A stretch of DNA of 64,000 nt from Pantoea deleyi (GTDB lineage: Bacteria; Pseudomonadota; Gammaproteobacteria; Enterobacterales; Enterobacteriaceae): positions 1,984,001-2,048,000 of the forward strand of contig NZ_CP071405.1 in assembly GCF_022647325.1 (NCBI RefSeq), written 5' to 3'. The position numbers and the translations under genes are program-made. Below the pieces are notes generated by a model. That model was given only the letters and a program-made list of their open reading frames with translations. It ran no database searches and was not told where the DNA came from. Numbering within the stretch: the first letter of the stretch is position 1; each line of letters starts with the position of its first letter. This document shows, one piece after another, positions 26,618 to 34,712 of this stretch.

Positions 26618-27646
26618 ATGCGTTATTCCTCTCTGCTTGCTGCTGTTATTGTCAGTTGCCCTGCGGTGCCCTTTACCGCGGCGGCGGCGGGCAATCTGAA
26701 TATGATCTGTTCTGCGGATGTGGTGGTGTGCGAACAGATGACGACGCTGTTCAGCCAGTCTCATCCCGATATCAGACTCAGCATGGTGCGACTCTCCGCC
26801 GGAGAAGCCTATGCCCGTATCCGCAGCGAAGCGCGAAATCCCCGCACCGATATCTGGTGGGCCGGCACCGGCGACCCGCACATGCAGGCCGCAGAAGAGG
26901 GGCTGACGCAGCCTTACCACTCTCCGCTGCTCGACCAGCAGCAGCCCTGGTCACAAAAGGTGGCGGAGATCTCCGGCTATCGCACCGTCGGCGTCTATGC
27001 GGGTGCGCTGGGCTGGGGCTACAACACGAAACTGCTGGCGGAGAAGAAGCAGAAGGTTCCGGCCTGCTGGGCGGACCTGCTCGATCCCGCTTTTAAGGGT
27101 GAAATTCAGATCGCCAACCCGAACTCCTCCGGCACGGCTTACAACACCCTGGCGACGCTGGTGCAGATCATGGGCGAAGACCCGGCCTTTGACTATCTGA
27201 AGAAGCTGAATGCCAATATCTCCCAGTACACCAAGTCCGGTTCGGCGCCGGTCAAAGCCGCCGCACGCGGCGAAACCACCATCGGCATCGTCTTTATGCA
27301 TGATGCCGTGGCGATGGAGGTGGAGGGATTCCCCATCAAGCCCGTCGCGCCCTGCGAAGGCACCGGCTATGAGATTGGCTCCATGTCCATTATCAAAGGG
27401 GCGCGCAACCTGACTAACGCCAGGAGCTGGTATGACTGGGCGCTTAGTGCAGAGGCGCAGTCGCACATGAAAGAGGCGAAATCGTTCCAGCTGCCCTCTA
27501 ACCGTCAGGCTGAGATCTCTGACTACGCGCCGCGCTTCGAGAACATCAAACTGATCGATTATGACTTCAAAACCTACGGTGACTCGGCAAAACGCAAGGC
27601 GCTGCTGGGACGCTGGGATAAAGAGATCGGGGCCAGCGCGCAGTAA
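26618..27646 (+). CDS. ABC transporter substrate-binding protein, AfuA/FbpA type
   Basis: Periplasmic receptor of 342 residues. The signal peptide is about 24 residues (MRYSSLLAAVIVSCPAVPFT...); the mature part begins NLNMICSADVVVCEQM, with DIWWAGTGDPHMQAAEEG and IANPNSSGTAYNTLATLVQIMGED typical of the iron/sugar-phosphate/phosphonate receptor group. Start ATG 26618 follows AGGAG. AfuA of Actinobacillus, from the same broad group and formerly called an iron transporter, binds sugar phosphates; a phosphatase in this operon makes a phosphorylated organic ligand plausible. The ligand remains unproven. A hairpin follows the gene. Confidence 0.82.
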   Translation: MRYSSLLAAVIVSCPAVPFTAAAAGNLNMICSADVVVCEQMTTLFSQSHPDIRLSMVRLSAGEAYARIRSEARNPRTDIWWAGTGDPHMQAAEEGLTQPYHSPLLDQQQPWSQKVAEISGYRTVGVYAGALGWGYNTKLLAEKKQKVPACWADLLDPAFKGEIQIANPNSSGTAYNTLATLVQIMGEDPAFDYLKKLNANISQYTKSGSAPVKAAARGETTIGIVFMHDAVAMEVEGFPIKPVAPCEGTGYEIGSMSIIKGARNLTNARSWYDWALSAEAQSHMKEAKSFQLPSNRQAEISDYAPRFENIKLIDYDFKTYGDSAKRKALLGRWDKEIGASAQ

Positions 27647-27658
27647 CGGTGGTGTGCG

Positions 27659-27677
27659 CCCGGCGCGCTGAGCCGGG
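27659..27677 (+). promoter_or_regulatory. Intra-operon hairpin after the binding-protein gene
   Basis: CCCGGC-GCGCTGA-GCCGGG, 12 bases after the receptor stop and without a T-tract. Such stems commonly protect the receptor mRNA and lower downstream expression. Confidence 0.5.
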
Positions 27678-27734
27678 TCTGTACCCGTTTGCGGTGGCGA
27701 AAGCCTGATGTCCGCTTCCTGATGGAGGTGATGT

Positions 27735-29960
27735 ATGAATGCGTACAATCGTCGCTTAACCGGCGTGCTGCTGACGGGAGTCGTCGCGCTGACGCTGCTG
27801 CCCTGGTACAGTCTGGAGCAGGGCTTTTTCACGGGTGACTGGATTTTCAGCCTGTGGCGCGATGAGAACAGCGCCCCTGCGCTGGGGCAGCTTGCCTTAC
27901 ACCCCTGGCTCAGTCTCGTCGTGGCCCTCTGGCTGCTCGCGGCGGCCTGCCTTTTTCTGCCCTCCGGCCGTACCCGCAGTGCGCTGCTGCTGCTGTTCAG
28001 CGTCACGGGTATCCTGTTTCTGGTGCTGGAAGGGCATGCCATCGGCTTCAGCGGCTGGAGCTGGCTGTGGCTGGAGCAGCTTGCGGGGCCGCTGGCACAG
28101 GGGCAACCGGCGATGGGCGCAGGCGCACTGCTGTTGCTGACGCTGTTTCTGCTGATCTTCGCCTTTGCGCTGGCCGAGCGCGGCGTGCTGAAGGGCGATG
28201 CCTTTGTGGTGGCGTCGATTGTGCTGCTGGTGGCGCTGGTGACCACCTTTGTGATCTACCCGGTCCTGAGTCTGTTTGTCGCCTCGGTGCAGGATATCGA
28301 CGGCAGCTTTAAGCCCGACGGGCTGGTGGCGAATCTGCAGGATCCGGCCATCTGGAGCCTCGGCTGCTTCACTGGCGGCAGTTGCGGCACCGCCTGGCGT
28401 ACGCTGGGACTGGCGCTGATGACGGCCAGCGGATCCACTCTGCTGGGGCTGGCATTTGCGCTGGCGGCTACCCGCACGCCGCTGCCGTGCAAAAAAGCGC
28501 TGCGGATGCTGACCATTCTGCCGATTATCACACCGCCGTTTGTCATCGGGCTGGCGCTGATCCTGCTGTTTGGCCGCTCCGGCGTGGTAACGGAATCGCT
28601 GGCGACGCTGTTCGGCATCGAGCCGGGCCGCTGGCTCTACGGCATGACCGGCATCTGGATCGCCCAGGTACTCTCTTTCACGCCCGTCGCCTTTCTGGTG
28701 CTGATTGGGGTGGTGGAGGGGATCAGTCCCTCGCTGGAGGAGGCGTCGCAGACCCTGCGCGCCAGCCGCTGGCGCACCTTCTCCCGCATCTCGCTGCCGC
28801 TAATGGCGCCCGGCCTGGCCAACGCTTTTCTCATCAGTTTTATCGAAAGCATGGCTGATTTTGGTAACCCGATGGTGCTGGGCGGCAGTCACGGCGTGCT
28901 TTCGACTGAGATCTTCTTTTCGGTGGTCGGCGCGCAGAACGATCCCAGCCGCGCTGCGGTGCTGGCGATGATCCTGCTGGCTTTTACGCTGATCGCCTTC
29001 CTGGTGCAGCGCGTCTGGCTTTCCGGCAAGAGTTTCGCCACCGTGACCGGGAAAGGCGACGGCGGCCGTCACGCCCGGCTGCCGCGCCCGGTGCGCTATG
29101 GCGTCTATGGGATGGTAATCCCCTGGGGTCTCTTCACGCTGGTGATCTACGGCATGATTATGGTCGGCGGCTTTGTCCAGTCCTGGGGGCTGAACAACGC
29201 GCTGACGCTGGATCACTACATCCGGGCCTTCAGCGTCACCGTTGAGCAGGGCGCGCTGGTCTGGCGCGGCGTCGCCTGGAATTCATTCTGGACCACGCTG
29301 GAGATCGCGCTGATCGCTGCGCCGCTGACGGCCATCGTCGGCCTGCTGACCGCCTGGCTGATTGTGCGGCAGAACTTTGCCGGTCGTCAGACCTTTGAAT
29401 TCATGCTGATGCTGAGCTTTGCCATCCCCGGTACGGTGATTGGGGTGAGCTATGTGATGGCCTATAACCTGCCACCGCTGGAGATCACCGGCACGGCGAC
29501 TATCCTGATCGCCTGCTTTGTCTTCCGCAATATGCCGGTGGGCGTCCGTGGCGGCATCGCGGCGATGAGCCAGCTGGATAAAAGCCTGGATGAAGCCTCC
29601 CTGACGCTGGGCGCAGACAGTTTCCGCACCCTGCGGAAAGTGGTGCTGCCGCTGCTGAAACCTGCCATCAGCGCGGCGCTGGTTTACGCCTTTGTGCGGG
29701 CCATCACCTCCATCAGCGCGGTGATCTTCCTGGTCAGCGCGCAGTACAACATGGCGACCTCCTATATCGTCGGCCTGGTGGAGAACGGGGAGTATGGCGT
29801 GGCCATTGCCTACTCCTCTGTCCTGATCGTGGTGATGCTTTTGATCATCGGTCTCTTCCAGCTGCTGGTGGGCGAACGCCGCCTGCGCCGCGCAACCCGA
29901 CCTGCGGTGATTGCGGCCGCACCCTCTGCATCCCCCCTGACTCAGGAGAGCGCCGTATGA
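27735..29960 (+). CDS. ABC transporter permease, fused two-domain (AfuB/FbpB type)
   Basis: 741-residue inner-membrane protein carrying both permease domains in one chain. After about four N-terminal helices, the first transport domain has the EAA loop LEEASQTLRASRWRTFSRISLPLMAPGLANAF near residue 340, and the second LDEASLTLGADSFRTLRKVVLPLLKPAISAAL near 620. The fusion is normal for FbpB/AfuB proteins, whose usual length is 500-700 residues; the extra N-terminal helices make this one long. Start ATG follows GGAGGT. Its stop overlaps the ATPase start (ATGA). Confidence 0.88.
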   Translation: MNAYNRRLTGVLLTGVVALTLLPWYSLEQGFFTGDWIFSLWRDENSAPALGQLALHPWLSLVVALWLLAAACLFLPSGRTRSALLLLFSVTGILFLVLEGHAIGFSGWSWLWLEQLAGPLAQGQPAMGAGALLLLTLFLLIFAFALAERGVLKGDAFVVASIVLLVALVTTFVIYPVLSLFVASVQDIDGSFKPDGLVANLQDPAIWSLGCFTGGSCGTAWRTLGLALMTASGSTLLGLAFALAATRTPLPCKKALRMLTILPIITPPFVIGLALILLFGRSGVVTESLATLFGIEPGRWLYGMTGIWIAQVLSFTPVAFLVLIGVVEGISPSLEEASQTLRASRWRTFSRISLPLMAPGLANAFLISFIESMADFGNPMVLGGSHGVLSTEIFFSVVGAQNDPSRAAVLAMILLAFTLIAFLVQRVWLSGKSFATVTGKGDGGRHARLPRPVRYGVYGMVIPWGLFTLVIYGMIMVGGFVQSWGLNNALTLDHYIRAFSVTVEQGALVWRGVAWNSFWTTLEIALIAAPLTAIVGLLTAWLIVRQNFAGRQTFEFMLMLSFAIPGTVIGVSYVMAYNLPPLEITGTATILIACFVFRNMPVGVRGGIAAMSQLDKSLDEASLTLGADSFRTLRKVVLPLLKPAISAALVYAFVRAITSISAVIFLVSAQYNMATSYIVGLVENGEYGVAIAYSSVLIVVMLLIIGLFQLLVGERRLRRATRPAVIAAAPSASPLTQESAV

Positions 29961-31018
29961 CAACCCTTCATGCCGGATCGGTGGTTTTTGACCATGTGAC
30001 CAAACATTTTAACGGCTTCACGGCGCTGCCGGATCTGTCGCTCAGTGTGGAGCCGGGTACGCTGGTGACGCTGCTCGGCCCCTCCGGCTGCGGCAAAACC
30101 ACCACGCTCCGGCTGCTGGCCGGGCTGGAACATCCCACGTCGGGCCGGATCCTGATAGGCGGCAAAGATGTCACCCATCTGCCCGCTAATCAGCGTGATG
30201 TGGCGATGGTCTTTCAGTCTTATGCGCTGTTTCCGCACATGAACGCCCTCGACAATATTCTCTATGGCCTGCTGTCGTCGGGTATGAATAAACGCGAGGC
30301 GCAGGAAAGGGCGCACGAGGGTCTGAAGCTGGTGGGGCTCGACAACCAGGGGCAGCGGCTGCCGTCGGAACTCTCCGGCGGACAGCAGCAGCGTATTGCG
30401 GTGGCGCGTGCGCTGGTGCTGGAACCGCAGGTGCTGCTGCTCGATGAGCCGCTGTCGAACCTGGATGAGCGTCTGCGTCGCCGGGTGCGCACCGACATTC
30501 GCGATCTGCAGCAGCGGCTCGGCTTTACCGCGGTCTATGTCACCCACGATCAGGAGGAGGCGCTGGCGGTCTCCGATAAGATTATTGTCATGAAAGAGGG
30601 GGATATTGCCCAGCAGGGTGCGCCGGAGACGCTCTACCACTCGCCTAATTCGGTATTTATCGCTGACTTTATGGGCGAGGCCAACATCCTGCCGTGTGAA
30701 GTGGAGGAAGCCGGTGCTGAGGAGGCGCTGATCCGCCTCGGCACCCAGCGTTTCCGGGTCCGGAGTGCGTCTGCCCGGCCCGGACTCGCGCAGCTGGCCG
30801 TGCGGCCGCAGTTCATCACGCTGTCCGAGAGCGGCCACGGCGCGCTGCAGGGAAGCGTGATCCACAGCACCTGGCTGGGCGACCATATCGAATATGAGGT
30901 CGCGACCGAGCTGGGCGCACTGTTTATTATCGACCCGCAGATGGAACAGCGTCTGCCGCCTGCGACTCAGGTCGGTATCAACTTCAAGCCTCAGGGCCTT
31001 GCCCTGATTGCCCGTTAA
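29957..31018 (+). CDS. ABC transporter ATP-binding protein, AfuC/FbpC type
   Basis: 353-residue ATPase of the importer. Walker A GPSGCGKTT at about residue 39, Q-loop VFQSYALFPHM, signature LSGGQQQRIAVARAL near 140, Walker B VLLLDEPLSNLD, switch His in VTHDQEEAL. A C-terminal TOBE-type regulatory domain starts near residue 240. It probably works as a homodimer on the fused permease. Translation is coupled to the permease through a 4-base overlap; the phosphatase gene follows after 23 bases. Confidence 0.9.
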   Translation: MTTLHAGSVVFDHVTKHFNGFTALPDLSLSVEPGTLVTLLGPSGCGKTTTLRLLAGLEHPTSGRILIGGKDVTHLPANQRDVAMVFQSYALFPHMNALDNILYGLLSSGMNKREAQERAHEGLKLVGLDNQGQRLPSELSGGQQQRIAVARALVLEPQVLLLDEPLSNLDERLRRRVRTDIRDLQQRLGFTAVYVTHDQEEALAVSDKIIVMKEGDIAQQGAPETLYHSPNSVFIADFMGEANILPCEVEEAGAEEALIRLGTQRFRVRSASARPGLAQLAVRPQFITLSESGHGALQGSVIHSTWLGDHIEYEVATELGALFIIDPQMEQRLPPATQVGINFKPQGLALIAR

Positions 31019-31041
31019 TCTGATGAGTTCAGGGAGTTCGC

Positions 31042-31833
31042 ATGCAAACGCACGAAATCATGACGCGACTGGCCGTAGCTGAAGCCGTGGCACGCGAAGG
31101 GGGCGCGACCGCCTTATCCTGGTTTCACCGCCGGGAGACGCTGGTGGTGGAGACCAAGTATGACCTGCAGGATGTTGTCTCGATTGCTGACCGGGATGTG
31201 GAGCAGCTGATCGCCAGCCGCATCCGCGAGGCTTTTCCCGCGGATGGCTTTCTGGGCGAGGAGTCGGGTCTGCAGCCGGGACAATCTGATTACACCTGGG
31301 TGGTCGATCCGATCGATGGCACCAGCCCGTTTCTGAACGGGATGCCGAGCTGGTGTGTGTCGGTTGCGGTGCTGCGCGGCGATGAGCCGGTTATCGGCGT
31401 GATTTTTGCGCCCACCTATCAGGAGTGCTACGTGGCGGCGCGGGGGCAGGGTGCCACGCTGAACGGCCGCCCGCTGACCGTCGATCCGGCGCGGACGCTG
31501 CAGAATCACGTCACCGGTTTTGGTGCTAACAGCCATGTGACACCGCAGCAGGTGGGCGAGATTGTGGCTGCTTTGCTGACGGCGGGCGGTAACTTTATCC
31601 GGATTGGCTCGGGGGCGCTGATGCTCGCCTGGGTAGCGGCGGGCCGGGTGGTCGGCTACTACGAACCTTACATGCACGCCTGGGATTGCCTGGCGGGCTA
31701 CTGCCTGGTGAAAGAGGCGGGCGGCTGGGTCCACCCGTTTAACGTTGAAGGCGACCGCATAACCAGAGGGGCGCAGGTGCTGGCTGTGGCACCGGGTGCC
31801 GAGGCCGATCTGCGCCGTATCGCCGGCCTCTGA
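31042..31833 (+). CDS. Inositol monophosphatase family phosphatase
   Basis: 263-residue Mg-dependent phosphatase with the family metal motifs: GEESG near residue 73, DPIDGTSPFLNG near 91, and WDCLAGYCLVKEAGGWV near 215. The family includes SuhB, CysQ and HisN-type enzymes; none of these names fits clearly. As last gene of the LacI-controlled ABC operon it probably dephosphorylates the imported compound in the cytoplasm; that role is an inference from context. Start ATG follows AGGGAG. Confidence 0.85.
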   Translation: MQTHEIMTRLAVAEAVAREGGATALSWFHRRETLVVETKYDLQDVVSIADRDVEQLIASRIREAFPADGFLGEESGLQPGQSDYTWVVDPIDGTSPFLNGMPSWCVSVAVLRGDEPVIGVIFAPTYQECYVAARGQGATLNGRPLTVDPARTLQNHVTGFGANSHVTPQQVGEIVAALLTAGGNFIRIGSGALMLAWVAAGRVVGYYEPYMHAWDCLAGYCLVKEAGGWVHPFNVEGDRITRGAQVLAVAPGAEADLRRIAGL

Positions 31834-31834
31834 C

Positions 31835-32296
31835 CTACTGTGACACTGTCACGCTGACGGCCAGGCTGTCAGCGTGAACCAGCGTTTTGGTCAGGTAGTG
31901 GCGCTGCATCCCCTCATGCGGGAAGTCGGGCAGTGACATCTGTAGCGCGTAACCCTGTTTCTGATAAAACGGCAGGGCCTGAAAACTGAAGGTATCGACC
32001 AGCGAAAACCGCGACCCCACTCTTACCGCTTCCTGTTCCGCCGCCTTGATCAGCGCGCCGCCCACACCGTGACGCCGTTGCGTTTCATCCACCCAGAGAT
32101 AATCGATACAGAGCCAGTTGCCTTTTCGTGATGCGATCAGGCCACCGCGCAGCGTTCCCTGCCGGTCATGGCAGGCGACCGACAGCGGCCCCCAGTTATC
32201 CCGCTGAATAAAGGTCTGGTTATAAGCGCCCAGACCGGCGAGCAGGGCTGCCCGATCGCCGTCGTGCATCCCGTGGGTAAAGGTCAATTCCTGCAT
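31835..32296 (-). CDS. GNAT family N-acetyltransferase
   Basis: 153-residue acyl-CoA transferase fold. The acetyl-CoA loop is [17 protein letters not shown] near residue 75, followed by [19 protein letters not shown], typical of small GNAT enzymes. The substrate is unknown. Its 5' side faces the hipBA operator array 36 bases upstream, so HipB might also affect it. The stop is two bases from the end of the facing phosphatase gene and a matS site lies in its last codons. Confidence 0.85.
   Translation of the reverse strand: MQELTFTHGMHDGDRAALLAGLGAYNQTFIQRDNWGPLSVACHDRQGTLRGGLIASRKGNWLCIDYLWVDETQRRHGVGGALIKAAEQEAVRVGSRFSLVDTFSFQALPFYQKQGYALQMSLPDFPHEGMQRHYLTKTLVHADSLAVSVTVSQ
31840..31852. other. 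matS: matS site
   Basis: GTGACACTGTCAC, an exact match to GTGACRNYGTCAC, within the 3' end of the GNAT gene and 6.4 kb left of dif. An inverted pair CACGCTGAC / GTCAGCGTG (31850-31876) overlaps it and may act as a hairpin. Confidence 0.85.
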
Positions 32297-32332
32297 CCTG
32301 TTCCTCTTCTGTCCGTTAGTGAATCCTCCGGC

Positions 32333-32436
32333 TTATCCGCTGCCGGGGATAAACAGTTTGTTATCCCCGGAAGGGTATAATATTGTATTTATCCTCTTCC
32401 GGGTATAAAATAAGATTTATACCCGCTAAGGGATAG
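32333..32436. promoter_or_regulatory. Four HipB operators, 28-bp period
   Basis: Four 20-bp dyads at 32333-32352, 32361-32380, 32389-32408 and 32417-32436, all in the same register and exactly 28 bp apart. The first fits the E. coli HipB operator TATCC-N8-GGATA perfectly; the second and third end GTATA; the fourth begins TATAC. The last one lies 45 bases before hipB. The hipBA promoter must lie within or next to the array, giving tight autorepression. Confidence 0.85.
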
Positions 32437-32480
32437 ACGGCGGCGCTATGCTTACCGTCTGCTTTCCGGAGGAGCGTCTC

Positions 32481-32729
32481 ATGATATACAGCCCGCTTCA
32501 GCTGGCAAACCGGCTGAAACTGATCCGCCAGCGTAATGGCTGGACCCAGAGTGAACTGGCAAAGAAGGTTGGTCTGAAACAGGCCACCATTTCTCACTTT
32601 GAAAATGCGCCTGACAACACCTCACTGGCCACGCTGTTTAAACTGCTACAGTCGCTGGAACTGAGTCTGGACGTGCTGGAAAAAGAGGCGGCGACGACGC
32701 CCCCGATCGACGATGAGGATGCGTGGTAA
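32481..32729 (+). CDS. hipB: HipB antitoxin / operon repressor
   Basis: 82-residue Xre-type helix-turn-helix protein (LIRQRNGWTQSELAKKVGLKQATISHFENAPDNTSLATLF, residues 15-55) that neutralises HipA and represses hipBA. Start ATG 32481 is preferred over an in-frame ATG at 32448 because GGAGGAG precedes it and the length then resembles E. coli HipB. The C-terminal tail ends DDEDAW; in E. coli HipB the C-terminal Trp matters for stability and for HipA contact. The stop overlaps the hipA start (TAATG). Confidence 0.93.
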   Translation: MIYSPLQLANRLKLIRQRNGWTQSELAKKVGLKQATISHFENAPDNTSLATLFKLLQSLELSLDVLEKEAATTPPIDDEDAW

Positions 32730-34042
32730 TGCAGCGGTTAATCGCATGGATGAATGGCGAGCGGGTGGGCGTGCTGACCCGACAGCGCAACGGCGCGCAT
32801 GCGTTTCAGTATGACACCGGCTGGCTGAGTAATCCGCTCTCCAGGCCGCTGTCACTCTCGATGCCGCTGCAGGTCAAGGCGATCACCTCTCACGCGGTGA
32901 TCAATTTCTTCGATAACCTGCTGCCGGACAGCCCGCTGATCCGTGACAGGATCGTGGCGCGTTACCAGATTCGCTCACGGCAGCCGTTCGATCTGCTGCA
33001 GGAGATAGGCCGGGACAGCGTCGGCGCGACCATGCTGCTGCCGCCCGATATGCCGCTGCCCGCTCTGAACGCCCGCTATGAGGTGCTGGATGAATCCCGT
33101 CTGGAAAGTGTGCTGTCGGCCTATCAGTCCGATATTCCACTGGGGATGCTGCGGGAAGAGACCGATTTCCGTATCTCAGTGGCCGGTGCGCAGGAGAAAA
33201 CCGCGCTGCTGCTGACCGACGCGGGCTGGAGCATTCCAGCTGGCGCAACGCCCACCTCCCATATCATTAAGCTGCCGATTGGAGAGATTAAGCAGCCTGC
33301 CGCCACGCTCGACATGCGCGAAAGCGTGGAGAATGAGTATCTCTGTCTGGCGCTGGCCCGCGAACTCGGTATCGAAGTGCCCCAGGCCACCATAATCCGC
33401 GCCGGGACGATGCGCGCGCTGGCCGTCGAACGTTTCGACCGTCGCTGGTCACGCGATAAAACCCGTCTGATCCGTCTGCCGCAGGAAGATTTCTGTCAGG
33501 CGCTGGGGCTGCCGTCCTCGACTAAATATGAGTCGGACGGTGGGCCGGGCATTGCGGAGATCATGCAGATACTGATGGGGTCGAGTAACGCCATAGAGGA
33601 TCGCTACCGGTTTATGCAGTTTCAGGTGTTTCAGTGGCTGATCGGCGCGACCGATGGCCACGCCAAGAACTTCTCCCTGTTTATCGAGCGCGGTGGCAGC
33701 TACCGTCTGACGCCCTTTTATGATCTGATCTCCGCTTATCCGGTGCTGGGCGGCACCGGGCTGAACAAACGCGCCCTGAAACTGGCAATGGGGCTGCGCG
33801 CCAGCCGGGGCAAAAAAACGGAGATCGATAAAATCTTTCCGCGCCACTTTATCGCCACGGCCAGAAGCGTCAGTTTCGATACGGACAGTCTGCAGCAGAT
33901 TTTCGACTTCTTCGTGCGGGCGTTTCCTCAGGCGGTTGTGGCGGTGCGCGATATGCTGCCGTCCGGTTTCCCGCAGCACATCGCCGACGCCATTTTCAGC
34001 CATTCCCTGATTATGCTGGAGCGGTTGCGGCATCAGACGTAG
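32729..34042 (+). CDS. hipA: HipA serine/threonine kinase toxin
   Basis: 437-residue toxin kinase which in E. coli phosphorylates glutamyl-tRNA synthetase and causes persistence. Start ATG 32729 overlaps the hipB stop; an in-frame GTG two codons earlier is unlikely. The autophosphorylation loop DFRISVAGAQEK is intact with Ser at residue 150, the same number as in E. coli. Catalytic and Mg motifs IGATDGHAKNFS and FYDLISAYP are present. The close match over the full length suggests a functional kinase. Confidence 0.93.
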   Translation: MQRLIAWMNGERVGVLTRQRNGAHAFQYDTGWLSNPLSRPLSLSMPLQVKAITSHAVINFFDNLLPDSPLIRDRIVARYQIRSRQPFDLLQEIGRDSVGATMLLPPDMPLPALNARYEVLDESRLESVLSAYQSDIPLGMLREETDFRISVAGAQEKTALLLTDAGWSIPAGATPTSHIIKLPIGEIKQPAATLDMRESVENEYLCLALARELGIEVPQATIIRAGTMRALAVERFDRRWSRDKTRLIRLPQEDFCQALGLPSSTKYESDGGPGIAEIMQILMGSSNAIEDRYRFMQFQVFQWLIGATDGHAKNFSLFIERGGSYRLTPFYDLISAYPVLGGTGLNKRALKLAMGLRASRGKKTEIDKIFPRHFIATARSVSFDTDSLQQIFDFFVRAFPQAVVAVRDMLPSGFPQHIADAIFSHSLIMLERLRHQT

Positions 34043-34150
34043 CCTGGCGGTCACCGGCAATATGGGCCCAGTCTGAAAGCGTCGCCGGGCGGCCGTGGCA
34101 CCGCCGCCGTCGTCTATGCTTAACAGACTGAGTCAACAAGGGAGTCCGCT

Positions 34151-34357
34151 ATGAAATGTCCGGGATGTGAAGGAGAGGCGTTCGTTTACGCTACGCGTGA
34201 TGTCAGCCTGAATACGGGGAATCCGGCCGATGTGGTACCGGATGTGAAGGGCGATCACTGCATCCGCTGCGGGGCGGTGATCATGACCGCCGGAACGGCC
34301 GGGCAGTATCCCGAAAAGGCTGAAGCGCTGGAGAATGGCGGCGTTCCCGTCAGATAA
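34151..34357 (+). CDS. YgiT-type zinc finger protein (MqsA N-terminal-like)
   Basis: 68-residue protein with two CxxC pairs (CPGC near residue 3, CIRC near 37) as in the zinc domain of MqsA/YgiT antitoxins. The DNA-binding Xre domain that follows in full MqsA is absent, and no MqsR-like toxin is next to it. It may be a stand-alone zinc-finger protein or the remnant of an antitoxin. Start ATG follows GGGAG. Function unknown. Confidence 0.7.
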   Translation: MKCPGCEGEAFVYATRDVSLNTGNPADVVPDVKGDHCIRCGAVIMTAGTAGQYPEKAEALENGGVPVR

Positions 34358-34712
34358 GTCAGTCCATCGTTGCGGGTTTTTTTACGTTGCTGGTCTCCTC
34401 CACGCAAAAAAAGCCTGCACGCGGCAGGCAACATCGTCTCGCTGGTCAGCCATCTTTTGTACACACCCTGCCGTTGCGGTGTGTGGATGGCACTCTGCCT
34501 GACCAACCTCAGGGTAAGCCGGCCGGCGTCGGCGGGGAAAAGAGGGCACAGACGCCCCTTTTTGCCGCCTGTTCCTCATGTAAAGCATCGTTTTATGCAG
34601 ACTAAAATGGCGTTATCAGGCTGGTAATAATTTGTAAAATTTAACTGAGAGAAAAACGCCGGCGCATCTGTCAGGATACGCGCCTCAGAACGCTCCTGGC
34701 TGCCCTCATTCG
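34358..34712. other. Intergenic region with an orphan minus-strand terminator
   Basis: 355 bases without a protein gene. A minus-strand terminator at 34406-34429 has no annotated minus-strand gene feeding it; a small RNA read leftward from near 34630 is possible. The segment 34600-34660 is A+T-rich and should hold the promoter of the FUSC gene. Confidence 0.45.
34406..34429 (-). terminator. Rho-independent terminator with no upstream gene
   Basis: On the minus strand GCCTGC-CGCGT-GCAGGC followed by seven T. The nearest minus-strand gene starts 3 kb to the right, beyond a plus-strand gene. It may belong to an unrecognised small RNA. Confidence 0.65.

Noticed and set aside
26618..31018. Ferric iron ABC transporter label
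   Set aside because: Family resemblance alone allows it, but the cotranscribed phosphatase and LacI control point to an organic phosphorylated ligand; left open rather than asserted.
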